In this document: piece after piece, positions 1-8,210 of the stretch
Numbering within the stretch: the first letter of the stretch is position 1
How the letters are laid out: every line of letters starts with the position of its first letter
DNA from: Deinococcus roseus
Lineage (GTDB): Bacteria > Deinococcota > Deinococci > Deinococcales > Deinococcaceae
Direction: 5' to 3'
Assembly (NCBI RefSeq): GCF_014646895.1
Contig: NZ_BMOD01000006.1
Coordinates: 1-64,000, forward strand
Length of the DNA stretch: 64,000 nt
Position numbers and translations under genes: made by a program
Notes under the pieces: generated by a model
Seen by the model: the letters and a program-made list of their open reading frames with translations, nothing else
What the model was told of the DNA's origin: nothing
The model's database searches: none

Positions 1-76
1 AACTGGGTCGTGAAACGCTGTTTCGTCGATGGTACTGAGTGAGTGATTGCTTGGGAGAGTAGAGCGACGCGGGGGG
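1..76 (+). rRNA. rrf: 5S ribosomal RNA, 3' part
   Basis: The window opens inside a 5S rRNA. The segment carries the conserved GATGGTACT and GGGAGAGTAG blocks of the 5S 3' half and ends in a G-rich strand followed by a T run that probably terminates transcription. It closely resembles the complete 5S copy at 166-285. The 5' half lies outside the window. The 89-nt spacer to the second copy shows no gene. Confidence 0.9.
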
Positions 77-165
77 TTTTTTATGTCTGCTCATTTTTGC
101 AGTCTGGCAGACCAGGCAGGATTTTTGACCGGAGCCGCAAGGCAAAGGTCCAGAGAACATGAGAT

Positions 166-285
166 TCCCTCGTGCCCATAGCGCAATGGTCCCACTCCAT
201 CCCATTCCGAACTGGATCGTGAAACGTTGCATCGTCGATGGTACTTGGCGAGTGATTGCCCGGGAGAGTAGAAAGGCGCGAGGGG
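166..285 (+). rRNA. rrf: 5S ribosomal RNA
   Basis: This is a complete 5S rRNA of about 120 nt. Its ends pair (CCCTCG at 167-172 with CGAGGG at 279-284), and it contains CCCATTCCGAAC, GATGGTACT and GGGAGAGTAG. An eight-T run follows, consistent with factor-independent termination. It is a second 5S directly behind another one, with tRNA-Gly downstream. The two copies differ at several positions, so this is not a recent perfect duplication. Confidence 0.95.
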
Positions 286-325
286 TTTTTTTTGATGTGT
301 TGCAAAGTTGTGCTGTGAGCAGTGC

Positions 326-354
326 TTGACGAAAAGAAGCAGTTTTGCTACTAT
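326..354 (+). promoter_or_regulatory. Promoter of tRNA-Gly
   Basis: TTGACG (326-331) and TACTAT (349-354) are separated by 17 bp, a standard sigma-70 spacing. The expected start lies about 12 nt before the mature tRNA 5' end. Confidence 0.6.
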
Positions 355-372
355 ATTCAGCGCTGAAGGAGT

Positions 373-448
373 GCGGGTGTAGCTCAGTTGGTAGAGCGCG
401 ACCTTGCCAAGGTTGAGGTCACGAGTTCGAGTCTCGTTACCCGCTCCA
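373..448 (+). tRNA. tRNA-Gly(GCC)
   Basis: This is a full cloverleaf. The acceptor stem GCGGGTG pairs with TACCCGC (one G-T pair), the D arm is AGCTCAGTTGGTAGAGC, the anticodon loop TTGCCAA gives GCC, and the T arm contains TTCGAGT. CCA is encoded at 446-448. Confidence 0.97.
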
Positions 449-456
449 GAAACTTA

Positions 457-482
457 AAGACCGGATCATTTGATCCGGTCTT
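457..482 (+). terminator. Terminator after tRNA-Gly
   Basis: A 12-bp inverted repeat (AAGACCGGATCA and its complement) with a 2-nt loop is followed by a T-rich stretch. It lies 9 nt after the tRNA and could also stop transcription arriving from fmt on the other strand. Confidence 0.85.
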
Positions 483-513
483 TTCTATTTGCCAAATTTG
501 CCAGGCTTAACTT

Positions 514-1449
514 TCACTGCCCCAGCTTTTCACCGATTTTGACCTGATGGTTTTTGATCCAGTCAGCACCACTTAAAGCGGCTTTGGATTCGGGTTGCAC
601 CTGCAGGAGCTCCAGCACACCATCGCTGCATGCCACCAATACACCTGTGGCTGTGGTTCCTTGCACGTGTCCAGGTTCAGCAGTTTTGGGAGCATCTGAG
701 GCCCTCAGTTCCAGCACCTTCAGGCGTTTGCCTTTGTGGTGGGTGTAGCTTCCAGGCCAGCCGTATGTGCCCCTGTAGCGGTTCACAATGCTGGATAGGG
801 AATCAAACCAGCGGATTTCGCCGTCTTCTTTTTCGAGCATTCTGGCGTGTGTGGCGGCCTCATGGTTTTGAGGGGTGTGAACCAGGGTGTCCAGCTGGTC
901 CAGCGCCTGCACAATCAGTGTGCTGGCCTGATCGCTGAGGGCCTGGGCCAGGTCTGTGAGGGTCCAGTTGGGCTCAATGGGGAGTTCCTGCTGGATCAGG
1001 ATGTCTCCGGTGTCCATGCCTGCATCGGTTTGCATGATGGTGGTTCCGGTGACGGCTTCACCTTCAATCAAGGCCCACTGGATGGGTGCGGCCCCCCGGT
1101 ATCTGGGAAGCAGGCTGGTGTGGGTGTTGATGAAGCCGTACCTGGGTGCATCCAGCACGTTCTGGGGGAGGATTTTTCCATAAGCGCAGGTGACAGCCAC
1201 CTCTGCTCCAGAGTTTTTCAGTTCTTCCAAGAAATCCTGGTTTTTGCGCAGTTTGACAGGCTGACTCAGGGGCAAACCCAGTTCTTTTGCTCTGGCAGCC
1301 ACCGGGGGAGGGGTGATCTTGTTGCCTCTGCCCACAGGCTTGTCTGGCTGTGAGACCACCAGCACGATGTCATGGTGCTGACGGATGGCTTCCATCACCG
1401 GCAGGGCAAAAGCAGGAGACCCAAAAAAGGCCACTTTTTTGCGGTTCAT
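514..1449 (-). CDS. fmt: Methionyl-tRNA formyltransferase
   Basis: Fmt transfers a formyl group from 10-formyl-THF to Met-tRNAfMet for initiation. The 311 residues match the usual length. The N-terminal formyltransferase domain has the SLLPRYRGAAPIQWA signature (about 112-126) and the catalytic Asn108, His110 and Asp146 set. A smaller C-terminal OB-like domain follows. The gene starts 3 nt after the def stop codon and is the last gene of the cdaA-cdaR-def-fmt run; fmt next to def is a very common pairing. Confidence 0.97.
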   Translation of the reverse strand: MNRKKVAFFGSPAFALPVMEAIRQHHDIVLVVSQPDKPVGRGNKITPPPVAARAKELGLPLSQPVKLRKNQDFLEELKNSGAEVAVTCAYGKILPQNVLDAPRYGFINTHTSLLPRYRGAAPIQWALIEGEAVTGTTIMQTDAGMDTGDILIQQELPIEPNWTLTDLAQALSDQASTLIVQALDQLDTLVHTPQNHEAATHARMLEKEDGEIRWFDSLSSIVNRYRGTYGWPGSYTHHKGKRLKVLELRASDAPKTAEPGHVQGTTATGVLVACSDGVLELLQVQPESKAALSGADWIKNHQVKIGEKLGQ

Positions 1450-1452
1450 GGT

Positions 1453-2082
1453 TCACCAGCCCTTGTCTTTGAGTTCTTTCAGGAAAGACTTGGCCTTGCG
1501 CTGCATGATGGCCAGTTCGGTGCGGTGGTCATCGGTGATGTGCTTGGGCAGGTGGTCCAGAAAGAATTTGCCGTTCAGGTGGTCATTTTCGTGCTGCCAG
1601 ACCCGTGCGATGAAGTCCTCGTTTTCTTCTTCGTGGGTGTTGCCCTCTGCATCCTGGTAGGTGAGGCGCATTTCTGAAAAGCGGGCGATGCCCTCCTCAT
1701 AGATGCCGGGAACGGAAAGGCAGCCTTCCTGGGAGTTCTTGTTTTTCTTCTTGTTGAGGGCTTCCAGAACCGGGTTGACCACCACGAGTTCACGCACCAC
1801 CTTGGAGCGGGCACGGGGGTCCTGTTCGGCTTCCTCGCCTTCTTCTTCGTCGTCGGCGTATTCAGCCATCACGAACATGCGGATGCCCAGCCCAATCTGG
1901 GGGGCGGCAATGCCCACCCCATGGGCGTTGTACATGGTGTCCAGCATGTTTTCAGCCAGTTTGACCAGGGTGGTGGGTTCAAATCCGGGCACCTGCACGG
2001 TCTGGGTGAAGTCTGTGATGGCCCTGGCTTTCTGGCGCAGAACCGGGTCTCCGTAAAGTCGAATGGGATAGATCATGGACAT
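1453..2082 (-). CDS. def: Peptide deformylase
   Basis: This metalloenzyme removes the formyl group from nascent proteins. All three family motifs are present: GVGIAAPQ (about 55-62), EGCLS with metal ligand Cys121, and QHENDHLNG with His164, Glu165 and His168. An acidic insertion between motifs 1 and 2 (about 77-90) makes it longer, at 209 residues, than E. coli Def (about 169). The third codon is also ATG and is better spaced (6 nt) from an AAGGA sequence, so the true start may be 2076. Confidence 0.97.
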   Translation of the reverse strand: MSMIYPIRLYGDPVLRQKARAITDFTQTVQVPGFEPTTLVKLAENMLDTMYNAHGVGIAAPQIGLGIRMFVMAEYADDEEEGEEAEQDPRARSKVVRELVVVNPVLEALNKKKNKNSQEGCLSVPGIYEEGIARFSEMRLTYQDAEGNTHEEENEDFIARVWQHENDHLNGKFFLDHLPKHITDDHRTELAIMQRKAKSFLKELKDKGW

Positions 2083-2127
2083 TCCTTACTGGGTGATGCT
2101 GGAGGTCACCTGGCTTGATTTGGTGCT

Positions 2128-3021
2128 TTATTTGGCTTTGACACTGAGGGTGACCGTGATGCGGTCCAGCGCAGTGTAACCCTCGGGCAGATTCAGCTGG
2201 GCCTGGGTGGTGTAGGTGCCTTCTTTGAGGGGCACGGTGGCCTGCACGGATTCTATCTTACCGAGATTCTCTGGGGTGCCAAGGACCCTGACGGTTCTGG
2301 GATTGAAAGTGGCCCGCACCACCTGGAATTTGCCGTCCTGAGGGGCCAGTTTGATGGGCACCGTTTTGATGGGCAGGCTGCCCTGATCAATGCGTGTCAC
2401 CTGCACGCTTCGGGGGGCCATGGTCACTTCCTGCACTTCATGGCCCTGCGCATCAATGGGGATCACGTTCACCTGACGGATGGTGTTTTCCTGGTAATTG
2501 GCCGGCTGGGTGACCACGTTGGTGATGCTCTCCACCCGATTTTGTGGTCCAGTCACCTGCACCTGTTCGGGGTTGCTGGTGAACCTGAACATCTCGTTGT
2601 CTGAGGCATTCAGGTGGGTGATGCGGATGGGCAAACGCACGGTGATCACCTGATCAATCAGTCCAGAAATCACCTGGGGGGTGTAATTGACCAGGGTGGT
2701 GCCGGAAGGCTCTGTGACTTCCAGTTTGCTCTGAAAACGTCCGGTGGGGACGTTGCTGACGTCCAGGTTCACCTCGATGCGGTCTGCTTCCAGGGTTTCC
2801 AGGCGGTTGAGTGGGCCGCTGAGGGTCACCCGGATGGTTTTGGGAATGTCTGAGACATCCCGCTGGGAGGCACTGGCTGAGGTGTCTACAACCTGCACGG
2901 GCACCTCGAAGCTGCGTTCACTGGTGGAGCGCTGGTCTGCTGTGGCCACCAGATACACCACCACCGCCAGCACCAGAGAGATGATCTTCTGGGGCAGTTT
3001 GTGGGTGATCAGGCGCATCAT
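2128..3021 (-). CDS. cdaR: YbbR-like regulator of diadenylate cyclase (CdaR)
   Basis: The 297-residue protein has one N-terminal transmembrane helix (about 9-26) followed by tandem YbbR repeats on the outer face. Each repeat has the typical pattern of a short sequence ending in a V-x-V-x-L/G-P strand, for example about 68-75 and 150-160. In Firmicutes CdaR binds and tunes CdaA. Here the gene overlaps the end of cdaA by 4 nt, which supports the same role. It was recognised by repeat pattern and neighbour. Confidence 0.9.
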   Translation of the reverse strand: MMRLITHKLPQKIISLVLAVVVYLVATADQRSTSERSFEVPVQVVDTSASASQRDVSDIPKTIRVTLSGPLNRLETLEADRIEVNLDVSNVPTGRFQSKLEVTEPSGTTLVNYTPQVISGLIDQVITVRLPIRITHLNASDNEMFRFTSNPEQVQVTGPQNRVESITNVVTQPANYQENTIRQVNVIPIDAQGHEVQEVTMAPRSVQVTRIDQGSLPIKTVPIKLAPQDGKFQVVRATFNPRTVRVLGTPENLGKIESVQATVPLKEGTYTTQAQLNLPEGYTALDRITVTLSVKAK

Positions 3022-3779
3022 GACTTGACCTCGTAGAGCAGGGCACGCAGTTTGTCGCGCAGCTCGTTGGCGTTGAGGTCCTGGGAGAGGCGTCCGTTCT
3101 GGGCCAGCCGGATGCTGCCCCTTTCTTCGGAGACCACAATCACCACGGCATCGGTGCCTTCAGAGAGGCCCAGGGCGCTGCGGTGACGGGTGCCATAGCG
3201 TTTGTAGACGCCATCTTGCTGGTTTTGCAGGGGGAATACACATCCTGCGGCCACCACCCGCCCGTCTTTGACGATCACTCCACCATCGTGCAGGGGGGCA
3301 TTTCTGGCGAAGATGGCTTCCAGAAAAGGGGCGCTGATCATGGCATCCAGCTTGACCCCGGAGGCGGCATACTCTCCCAGAGGGGTGCGCCTTTCCAGGG
3401 CAATCAGGGCACCGATGCTGCGTTCAGCCATGTGCTCTACAGCACGGGCAATTTCGTTGACCACAGCTCCTGCCTGCTGGTCTTCGCGGCCTCTGGGGCG
3501 ACCCAGGCGTTCGAAAAGCTGCCGGAGTTCAGGCTGGAACACCACCACCATGGCAAAAAGACCGACTGTGGCGGCTTTGGACAGCAAATAATCCACGGTG
3601 GCCAGTTTGAAATAGCTGGCCAGCAACCACACCACCACGAAAATCAGGATGCCCCTGAGCACGTTGAGTGCCCGGGTGTTTTCCAGCAGCAGGTAGCCTT
3701 GATAAATCAGGGTGGCGACCAGCAGGATGTCGAGTAGGTCTTTAGCGCCTGTCAGCCAGCTGAACATTGTCCCCATCAT
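3018..3779 (-). CDS. cdaA: Diadenylate cyclase, c-di-AMP synthase (CdaA/DacA)
   Basis: The enzyme makes c-di-AMP from two ATP. The 253 residues carry three N-terminal membrane segments and a DAC (DisA_N) domain with the catalytic DGG motif (LHDGGVIVKDGR) and the RHR motif (GTRHRSALGLSEGTDA), both intact. Codon 5 is also ATG and follows GGGGACA, while a TAGAAT box sits directly before codon 1, so the start may be 3767 on a near-leaderless mRNA. It heads the cdaA-cdaR-def-fmt run. c-di-AMP typically controls potassium and turgor. Confidence 0.95.
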   Translation of the reverse strand: MMGTMFSWLTGAKDLLDILLVATLIYQGYLLLENTRALNVLRGILIFVVVWLLASYFKLATVDYLLSKAATVGLFAMVVVFQPELRQLFERLGRPRGREDQQAGAVVNEIARAVEHMAERSIGALIALERRTPLGEYAASGVKLDAMISAPFLEAIFARNAPLHDGGVIVKDGRVVAAGCVFPLQNQQDGVYKRYGTRHRSALGLSEGTDAVVIVVSEERGSIRLAQNGRLSQDLNANELRDKLRALLYEVKS

Positions 3780-4093
3780 TCTAACCAGAAGTGTTTGAGA
3801 ACAATGCGACAGAATTCAGCTTGTGTTCAGTTGTTCTGTTGTCAGCGTATTCCATCCTTTAAATTTGCATGACTTTATTTTGCAAATGCTGTAAATGATC
3901 TGATGATTATGTATATATCAAAACAATTCCTGACAGTGTTCGAGTTGCTGTGTTCTGTCCGAAAGTCATCTGCATCAAGCACATGACATGAAGTTGAAAT
4001 TGTGATTATTGTGTTATTCTTAAAACACTTCAACGTCTCCGCCGGAAACTTCGCTGTGAGCGGAGTCCGCACCTTCTGGGAGGATAGTACAAA
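3780..4093 (+). other. Divergent intergenic region, 314 bp
   Basis: This AT-rich spacer between divergent cdaA and the gene at 4094 must hold both promoters. I see no RNA gene and no convincing operator. A TTGAAA (about 3994) and a TATTCT lie 15 bp apart on the plus strand, a weak promoter candidate. A GGGAGGAT ribosome-binding site precedes the GTG at 4094. No palindromic radiation-response motif was seen. Confidence 0.5.
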
Positions 4094-5431
4094 GTGAAAG
4101 GCCAGTACCGCTACATCCTGACCCGCCTCTGCCTGACCGAGGGCAGTCTGACCATCCAGAAATCTCTAGAACCCCTGATCGCCGAAGGCATCAGTGTGCT
4201 GAAAACAGAAAAAGGAGACGAGTACCCGGTCTCTTTGAATGCAAAACAACGCAGGTTGCAAGGATTGAAACCCTACTACGATGCCCACCAGCTCAGCCCC
4301 AATGACGTGCTGAGTCTGGAGTATGTGGGCTCAGGCGTGGTGCAGGTCAGTGTGGAAGTCAAAACCCAGGCCCGACCCAGCAACAACCAGCCCACCTACC
4401 AGAGCAATTACCCCCGTCCGGTGGTGCCACCACCGCCCCAGCGTGTGGTGGTGGAAGAAAGTGCCTACCTGCGTGAAGTGCGTCTGGAGCGCCGCGCTCC
4501 CACCCCTCCACCTGCAGAGAAGCCTGTCCAGAAAGAGCGTCCTGAACCGGCCATGCAACAGCGTGCCCAGCGGGAAGCTGCCCGTACTGCTCAGGCCCAG
4601 CCAGAGCGCCACGAGCAGCGCCCTGAGCGTCAGGAGCGCCCGGTTGCAGAAACCCGTTCTGCTCCCCGCCAGAGCCAACAGCAGGTCCAGGAAAGCAGTT
4701 ACCTTCGGGAAACCCAGCAGGCTCAGCCTGTGTATCAGGCTCCCAGCATTGATCCTCTGGTGGAGCGCTTTGCCAGAGACATGGGATACCACCTGCGGCC
4801 CATCAATGCTTCCGCTGTGGTGCTGGAAGCCCAGCTTGGTGCGCATGCTTACACGGTGCTGCTCAGCACCCGTGCAGATTGGGATTTGTTCCGTCAAAGC
4901 ACCTCCACCTACCGTGCTGTGCTGGTCAGTGAACTGGGCGCAGTGCTGCCCCCCAGCGACGTCAAGGCCACCCAGGTGACCCGTGAAGCCCTGGAAACCC
5001 TCCTGAGCAGCAACCGCATGGGGAACATCACTCCGGTGGAATTGAGAGGCTACTGGAACACCGATACCCTCACTGCAGAGGGTGCCCGTTCCATCACCGA
5101 AACCACCAGCCGCCAGCTGGGTGAACGTGGTGTGTTCTCTCAGGTGATGCTGTCCCTGGCAGCTTATTCTGCCCACAGCACCTTCCGTCTGGAAGACCTG
5201 CTGCCCCAGCTCGAAGGCGTGGTCAACCACGATGAACTGCTGGAAATCCTGATGACCCTCACCCGCCAGCCTTTCCTGGCCCTCAATGCCCTGCCCAAAC
5301 ACGAGTTTTACGTGCGCCACAACATGTCCGACCTGCTGGGACAGCTCTCTGAATACTCCAGAGGCCTGCAGGTGCGCCTGAAAGTCACGGGTCCCAAAAC
5401 CCTGTATGGAAAAGAAGTGGTGCTGAGGTAA
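4094..5431 (+). CDS. Hypothetical protein with N- and C-terminal domains joined by a Pro/Gln/Arg-rich linker
   Basis: I do not recognise this 445-residue protein. Residues 1-95 form a compact domain with a PYYDAHQLSPND segment, broadly like small barrel DNA-binding folds but unproven. Residues about 95-215 are a charged, Pro/Gln/Arg-rich linker in which SAYLRE and SSYLRE occur once each. Residues about 220-445 are a second folded, mostly helical domain. The start is GTG with GGGAGGAT upstream. There is no signal peptide or membrane segment, so it is probably cytoplasmic. It stands alone, divergent from cdaA. Confidence 0.8.
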   Translation: MKGQYRYILTRLCLTEGSLTIQKSLEPLIAEGISVLKTEKGDEYPVSLNAKQRRLQGLKPYYDAHQLSPNDVLSLEYVGSGVVQVSVEVKTQARPSNNQPTYQSNYPRPVVPPPPQRVVVEESAYLREVRLERRAPTPPPAEKPVQKERPEPAMQQRAQREAARTAQAQPERHEQRPERQERPVAETRSAPRQSQQQVQESSYLRETQQAQPVYQAPSIDPLVERFARDMGYHLRPINASAVVLEAQLGAHAYTVLLSTRADWDLFRQSTSTYRAVLVSELGAVLPPSDVKATQVTREALETLLSSNRMGNITPVELRGYWNTDTLTAEGARSITETTSRQLGERGVFSQVMLSLAAYSAHSTFRLEDLLPQLEGVVNHDELLEILMTLTRQPFLALNALPKHEFYVRHNMSDLLGQLSEYSRGLQVRLKVTGPKTLYGKEVVLR

Positions 5432-5528
5432 GCCTCACCCCGCCTCACCCCCACCTCACCCCCACCTCGCTCGTTACACTCGCTTTCCTCCCCTGCACCC
5501 CGGGGGAGGATTTGTTATTCTTACGCCT

Positions 5529-6455
5529 ATGACACACCGCATTCTGCTGGATTGTGACCCTGGACATGACGATGCCATTGCCATTTTTCTGGCCCTCAGC
5601 AGCCCTGAAATTGAACTGCTGGGCATCACGGCCACCCACGGCAATGTGGGCATCGAGCATACGGTGAGAAATGCCCTGGTGCTGACCCAGCTGGCTGGAA
5701 CAGAGACCCCTGTTTATGCAGGGGCGGCCCTGCCCATCATCCGGGATCCGATCCAGGCCACCCGGGTGCATGGCAAAACAGGACTGCAGGCCACCGGACT
5801 TCCTGAACCTGCACGTGCCCCTGAATCCCTGCATGCTGCGCAGGCCATTGTGGAGATTGTGCGGGCCAACCCCCATGAAATCACCCTGGTGGCCACCGGA
5901 CCTCTCAGCAATGTGGCCCTGGCCTTCAGGTTGGACCCTGAACTCCCTACACTGATCAAAAAGCTTGTCTGGATGGGAGGCAGCACCACTTACGGCAATG
6001 TCACCCCCAGTGCAGAATTCAATGCTTTTGCAGATCCCCATGCGGCTTACATCGTGTTCAACTCGGGGATCAAGGTGCACCAGTTTGGCCTGAACCTGAC
6101 TTTGCAGGTGCTGGTCAAAGAAGAGCACATCCAGGTTTTGCAGGCCATCAACACCGAGGTGGGCCGGATCAGTGCAGAGCTGATGGGCCATTACGTGCAG
6201 TTTTACCGGGAACGCTACAACCTGGATGGTGCGGCTTTGCATGATCCCTGCACCATTGCCTACCTGATCGATCCCACCCTGTTTTCGGGTCAGGAATACC
6301 ACGTGCAGGTGGACATTCAGGAAGGCCCCAATTTTGGCCGCACCGTGTGCGATTACTGGGGGGGCCAAGGGCCTGCCAACACCTGGGTGGCCACCGAAGC
6401 CAACAGCGAGGAAGTCATGTCCCTGATTCTGGACCGTCTGGCCACACTCAAATAA
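5529..6455 (+). CDS. Nucleoside hydrolase (IUNH family)
   Basis: The enzyme hydrolyses the N-glycosidic bond of ribonucleosides to base and ribose. The N-terminal calcium-binding motif DCDPGHDDA (9-17) is diagnostic, and a C-terminal HDPCTIAYLIDP segment supplies the further ligand Asp. At 308 residues it matches the RihA/RihB/inosine-uridine hydrolase size; base preference cannot be read. The ATG follows a TATTCT box at 7 nt, and the only GGAGG is about 20 nt away, so the mRNA may be leaderless. It is probably co-transcribed with the cyclase-family gene 30 nt downstream. Confidence 0.93.
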   Translation: MTHRILLDCDPGHDDAIAIFLALSSPEIELLGITATHGNVGIEHTVRNALVLTQLAGTETPVYAGAALPIIRDPIQATRVHGKTGLQATGLPEPARAPESLHAAQAIVEIVRANPHEITLVATGPLSNVALAFRLDPELPTLIKKLVWMGGSTTYGNVTPSAEFNAFADPHAAYIVFNSGIKVHQFGLNLTLQVLVKEEHIQVLQAINTEVGRISAELMGHYVQFYRERYNLDGAALHDPCTIAYLIDPTLFSGQEYHVQVDIQEGPNFGRTVCDYWGGQGPANTWVATEANSEEVMSLILDRLATLK

Positions 6456-6485
6456 AACACTCCAACCCACCAACAAAGGACCTTC

Positions 6486-7292
6486 ATGGACACAGTGCGC
6501 ATCATGGGCAGAAACGCCCGCATCATTGACCTCAGTGACACCCTCAGCAACGACACCCAGGCCTTTGAACCCAACCAGCACGACATCCGTTACATTGACC
6601 ACGTTCTGGGCCTGACCCTGGGGGCGCAGGTGTTTGGCCTGACCCTGGAACAGGTCACAAAAGCCGTTCCCAGAGGGTATGCCTGGGCAGTGGAGCAGGT
6701 GACCCTTTCCACCCACTCAGGCACCCACGTGGACGCGCCTTACCACTATGGCCCCACAATGCAGGACGGCACCCCCACCCGCACCATCGATCAGGTGCCT
6801 CTGAGCTGGTGTGTGGGCGATGGGGTCAAGCTGGATTTCACCTCCAGAGCAGCAGGGGAAGGGATCACAGCACAGGACATCAAGCAAGAATTGTCCCGCA
6901 TTTCCTGCACTTTAAAACCTGGAGACATCGTGCTGATTCACACGGGAGCCTCCCGGTTCTTCAAAGAAAAAGGGTATGACCAGAGGCACGCTGGCCTGAC
7001 CCGCGAAGCCACACAGTTCCTGGTCCAGAGGGGCGTCAAACTGATTGGCATTGATGCCTGGGGTCTGGATCGGCCTTTCAATGTCACTTTTCCAGAAGCC
7101 ATGCAGGGCAAAACCGAATTCTGGGAGTCCCATTTTTATGGTCTGGAAGAGGAGTACTGCCAGATTGAGAAGCTCTGCAACCTGGAAAACATTCCGGTGT
7201 CTCAGGGGTTCACGGTGATGGCATTGCCTTACAAAATCCAGGGGGCCAGCAGCGGATGGACGCGGGCTGTGGCACTGGTTCCCGAACCTTGA
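6486..7292 (+). CDS. Cyclase family protein (kynurenine formamidase-like metal hydrolase)
   Basis: The 268-residue protein has the metal-binding signature HSGTHVDAPYH (about 77-87) of the cyclase/arylformamidase superfamily and the N-terminal IDLSDTLSND strand typical of it. Family members hydrolyse arylformamides such as N-formylkynurenine or related amides and lactones. No kynurenine pathway gene is nearby, so the substrate is open. It lies 30 nt after the nucleoside hydrolase, with an AAAGGA site before the ATG, and may act in the same salvage unit. Confidence 0.85.
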   Translation: MDTVRIMGRNARIIDLSDTLSNDTQAFEPNQHDIRYIDHVLGLTLGAQVFGLTLEQVTKAVPRGYAWAVEQVTLSTHSGTHVDAPYHYGPTMQDGTPTRTIDQVPLSWCVGDGVKLDFTSRAAGEGITAQDIKQELSRISCTLKPGDIVLIHTGASRFFKEKGYDQRHAGLTREATQFLVQRGVKLIGIDAWGLDRPFNVTFPEAMQGKTEFWESHFYGLEEEYCQIEKLCNLENIPVSQGFTVMALPYKIQGASSGWTRAVALVPEP

Positions 7293-7351
7293 ACCCGGTG
7301 CTGCACGGCAGTCTTGCAATCTGAGCGGTTTTTGCGTAACGTGGGGCAGTC

Positions 7352-7552
7352 ATGCACCCCTCTTCCCTCCACTGTCCCACCTGCCGTTCCCCCCTTGGCC
7401 GTGAATTTGCCCGTTGTGGGGATTCGGTGTTGTGGTGTGCAAGTTGCCAGATGGGCTGGTTGCCAGGAACCCATGCTTTTGATGCTTTGCTGGAAGCCCA
7501 GGAAAAGCACCCGGACCATCAGGTGTACCTGTTCCAGCAATGGGATGTGTGA
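7352..7552 (+). CDS. Small zinc-ribbon protein
   Basis: This 66-residue protein carries CPTC (8-11) and CASC (29-32), a four-cysteine treble that should bind one zinc. The remaining part is short and acidic to neutral. GGGGCAG precedes the ATG. It starts 59 nt after the cyclase-family gene on the same strand. Such stand-alone ribbons are often annotated as hypothetical; a nucleic-acid or protein-binding role is only a guess. Confidence 0.75.
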   Translation: MHPSSLHCPTCRSPLGREFARCGDSVLWCASCQMGWLPGTHAFDALLEAQEKHPDHQVYLFQQWDV

Positions 7553-7568
7553 CCCTTCTGAAACCTAC

Positions 7569-8117
7569 TCAGTTCAGCCCATGCAGCAAAGTCTGGACAG
7601 ACTGCTCTGGGGTCTGGTCTTCGGTGTACAGCACATGGTCTGCCAGCTCAAAATTCAGAGGGTTGTCCAGCATCAGGTCATTGAGGTGATGGATGGCCTC
7701 AGGATGTTCTCCCTGGGCATTGACCCGTTCCCGCAGGATCTGACTGTTTTGCCCCTGGTCTGAAGTGGGCAACACCAGCACCACCTGATGGGGTTCCAGC
7801 ACCTGGCGCAGGATGGCAGCTTCTTCAGGGGTGAAAAACAGGGTGTGCCCGCCTCCAAAATCCACAATGGTTTCAGGGTGCGCTGCTAAAGTTTTCTGGA
7901 TGTTGTCCAGATCAAATGCATGCCAGTACCGGGCCAGGGCCAGAAAATCCTGCTGCTCGATCAGTTTCCTGGCTTTTGCCTCGTCGTACCCTGCTGCAGG
8001 GTAATGGGTCCAGCGGGTGTCGTCCAGGGAAACATGGTCTCTGTGCAGGGCTGCTGCCAGCAATCTGGCCAGCGTGGTTTTGCCTGCCCGGATCGGCCCG
8101 ATGAAAAGGATTGTCAT
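7569..8117 (-). CDS. P-loop NTPase, shikimate/adenylate-kinase-like
   Basis: The 182 residues begin with a Walker A sequence (GPIRAGKTT, 7-15) directly after a hydrophobic strand. The middle strand-turn ILDFGGGH-like segment (about 88-94) and the strand VVLVLPTS (about 112-119) fit the fold of small-molecule kinases. No clear lid or substrate motif allows naming the acceptor. It is transcribed convergently with the zinc-ribbon gene, with only 16 nt between them. Confidence 0.8.
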   Translation of the reverse strand: MTILFIGPIRAGKTTLARLLAAALHRDHVSLDDTRWTHYPAAGYDEAKARKLIEQQDFLALARYWHAFDLDNIQKTLAAHPETIVDFGGGHTLFFTPEEAAILRQVLEPHQVVLVLPTSDQGQNSQILRERVNAQGEHPEAIHHLNDLMLDNPLNFELADHVLYTEDQTPEQSVQTLLHGLN

Positions 8118-8164
8118 GCTTCCATGATAGGACCAGCCATGGCAAGGATGAGCAACAAGACAGC

Positions 8165-8190
8165 AAAAAAAAGGACCACCGGGGTGGTCC
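8165..8190 (-). terminator. Terminator of the PEGA-domain gene
   Basis: On the minus strand an 8-bp GC-rich hairpin (GGACCACC, loop of 2) is followed by eight T. It lies about 20 nt after the stop of the gene at 8211. Confidence 0.85.
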
Positions 8191-8210
8191 CTTTGAAGGG
8201 TTTGCTGAAG

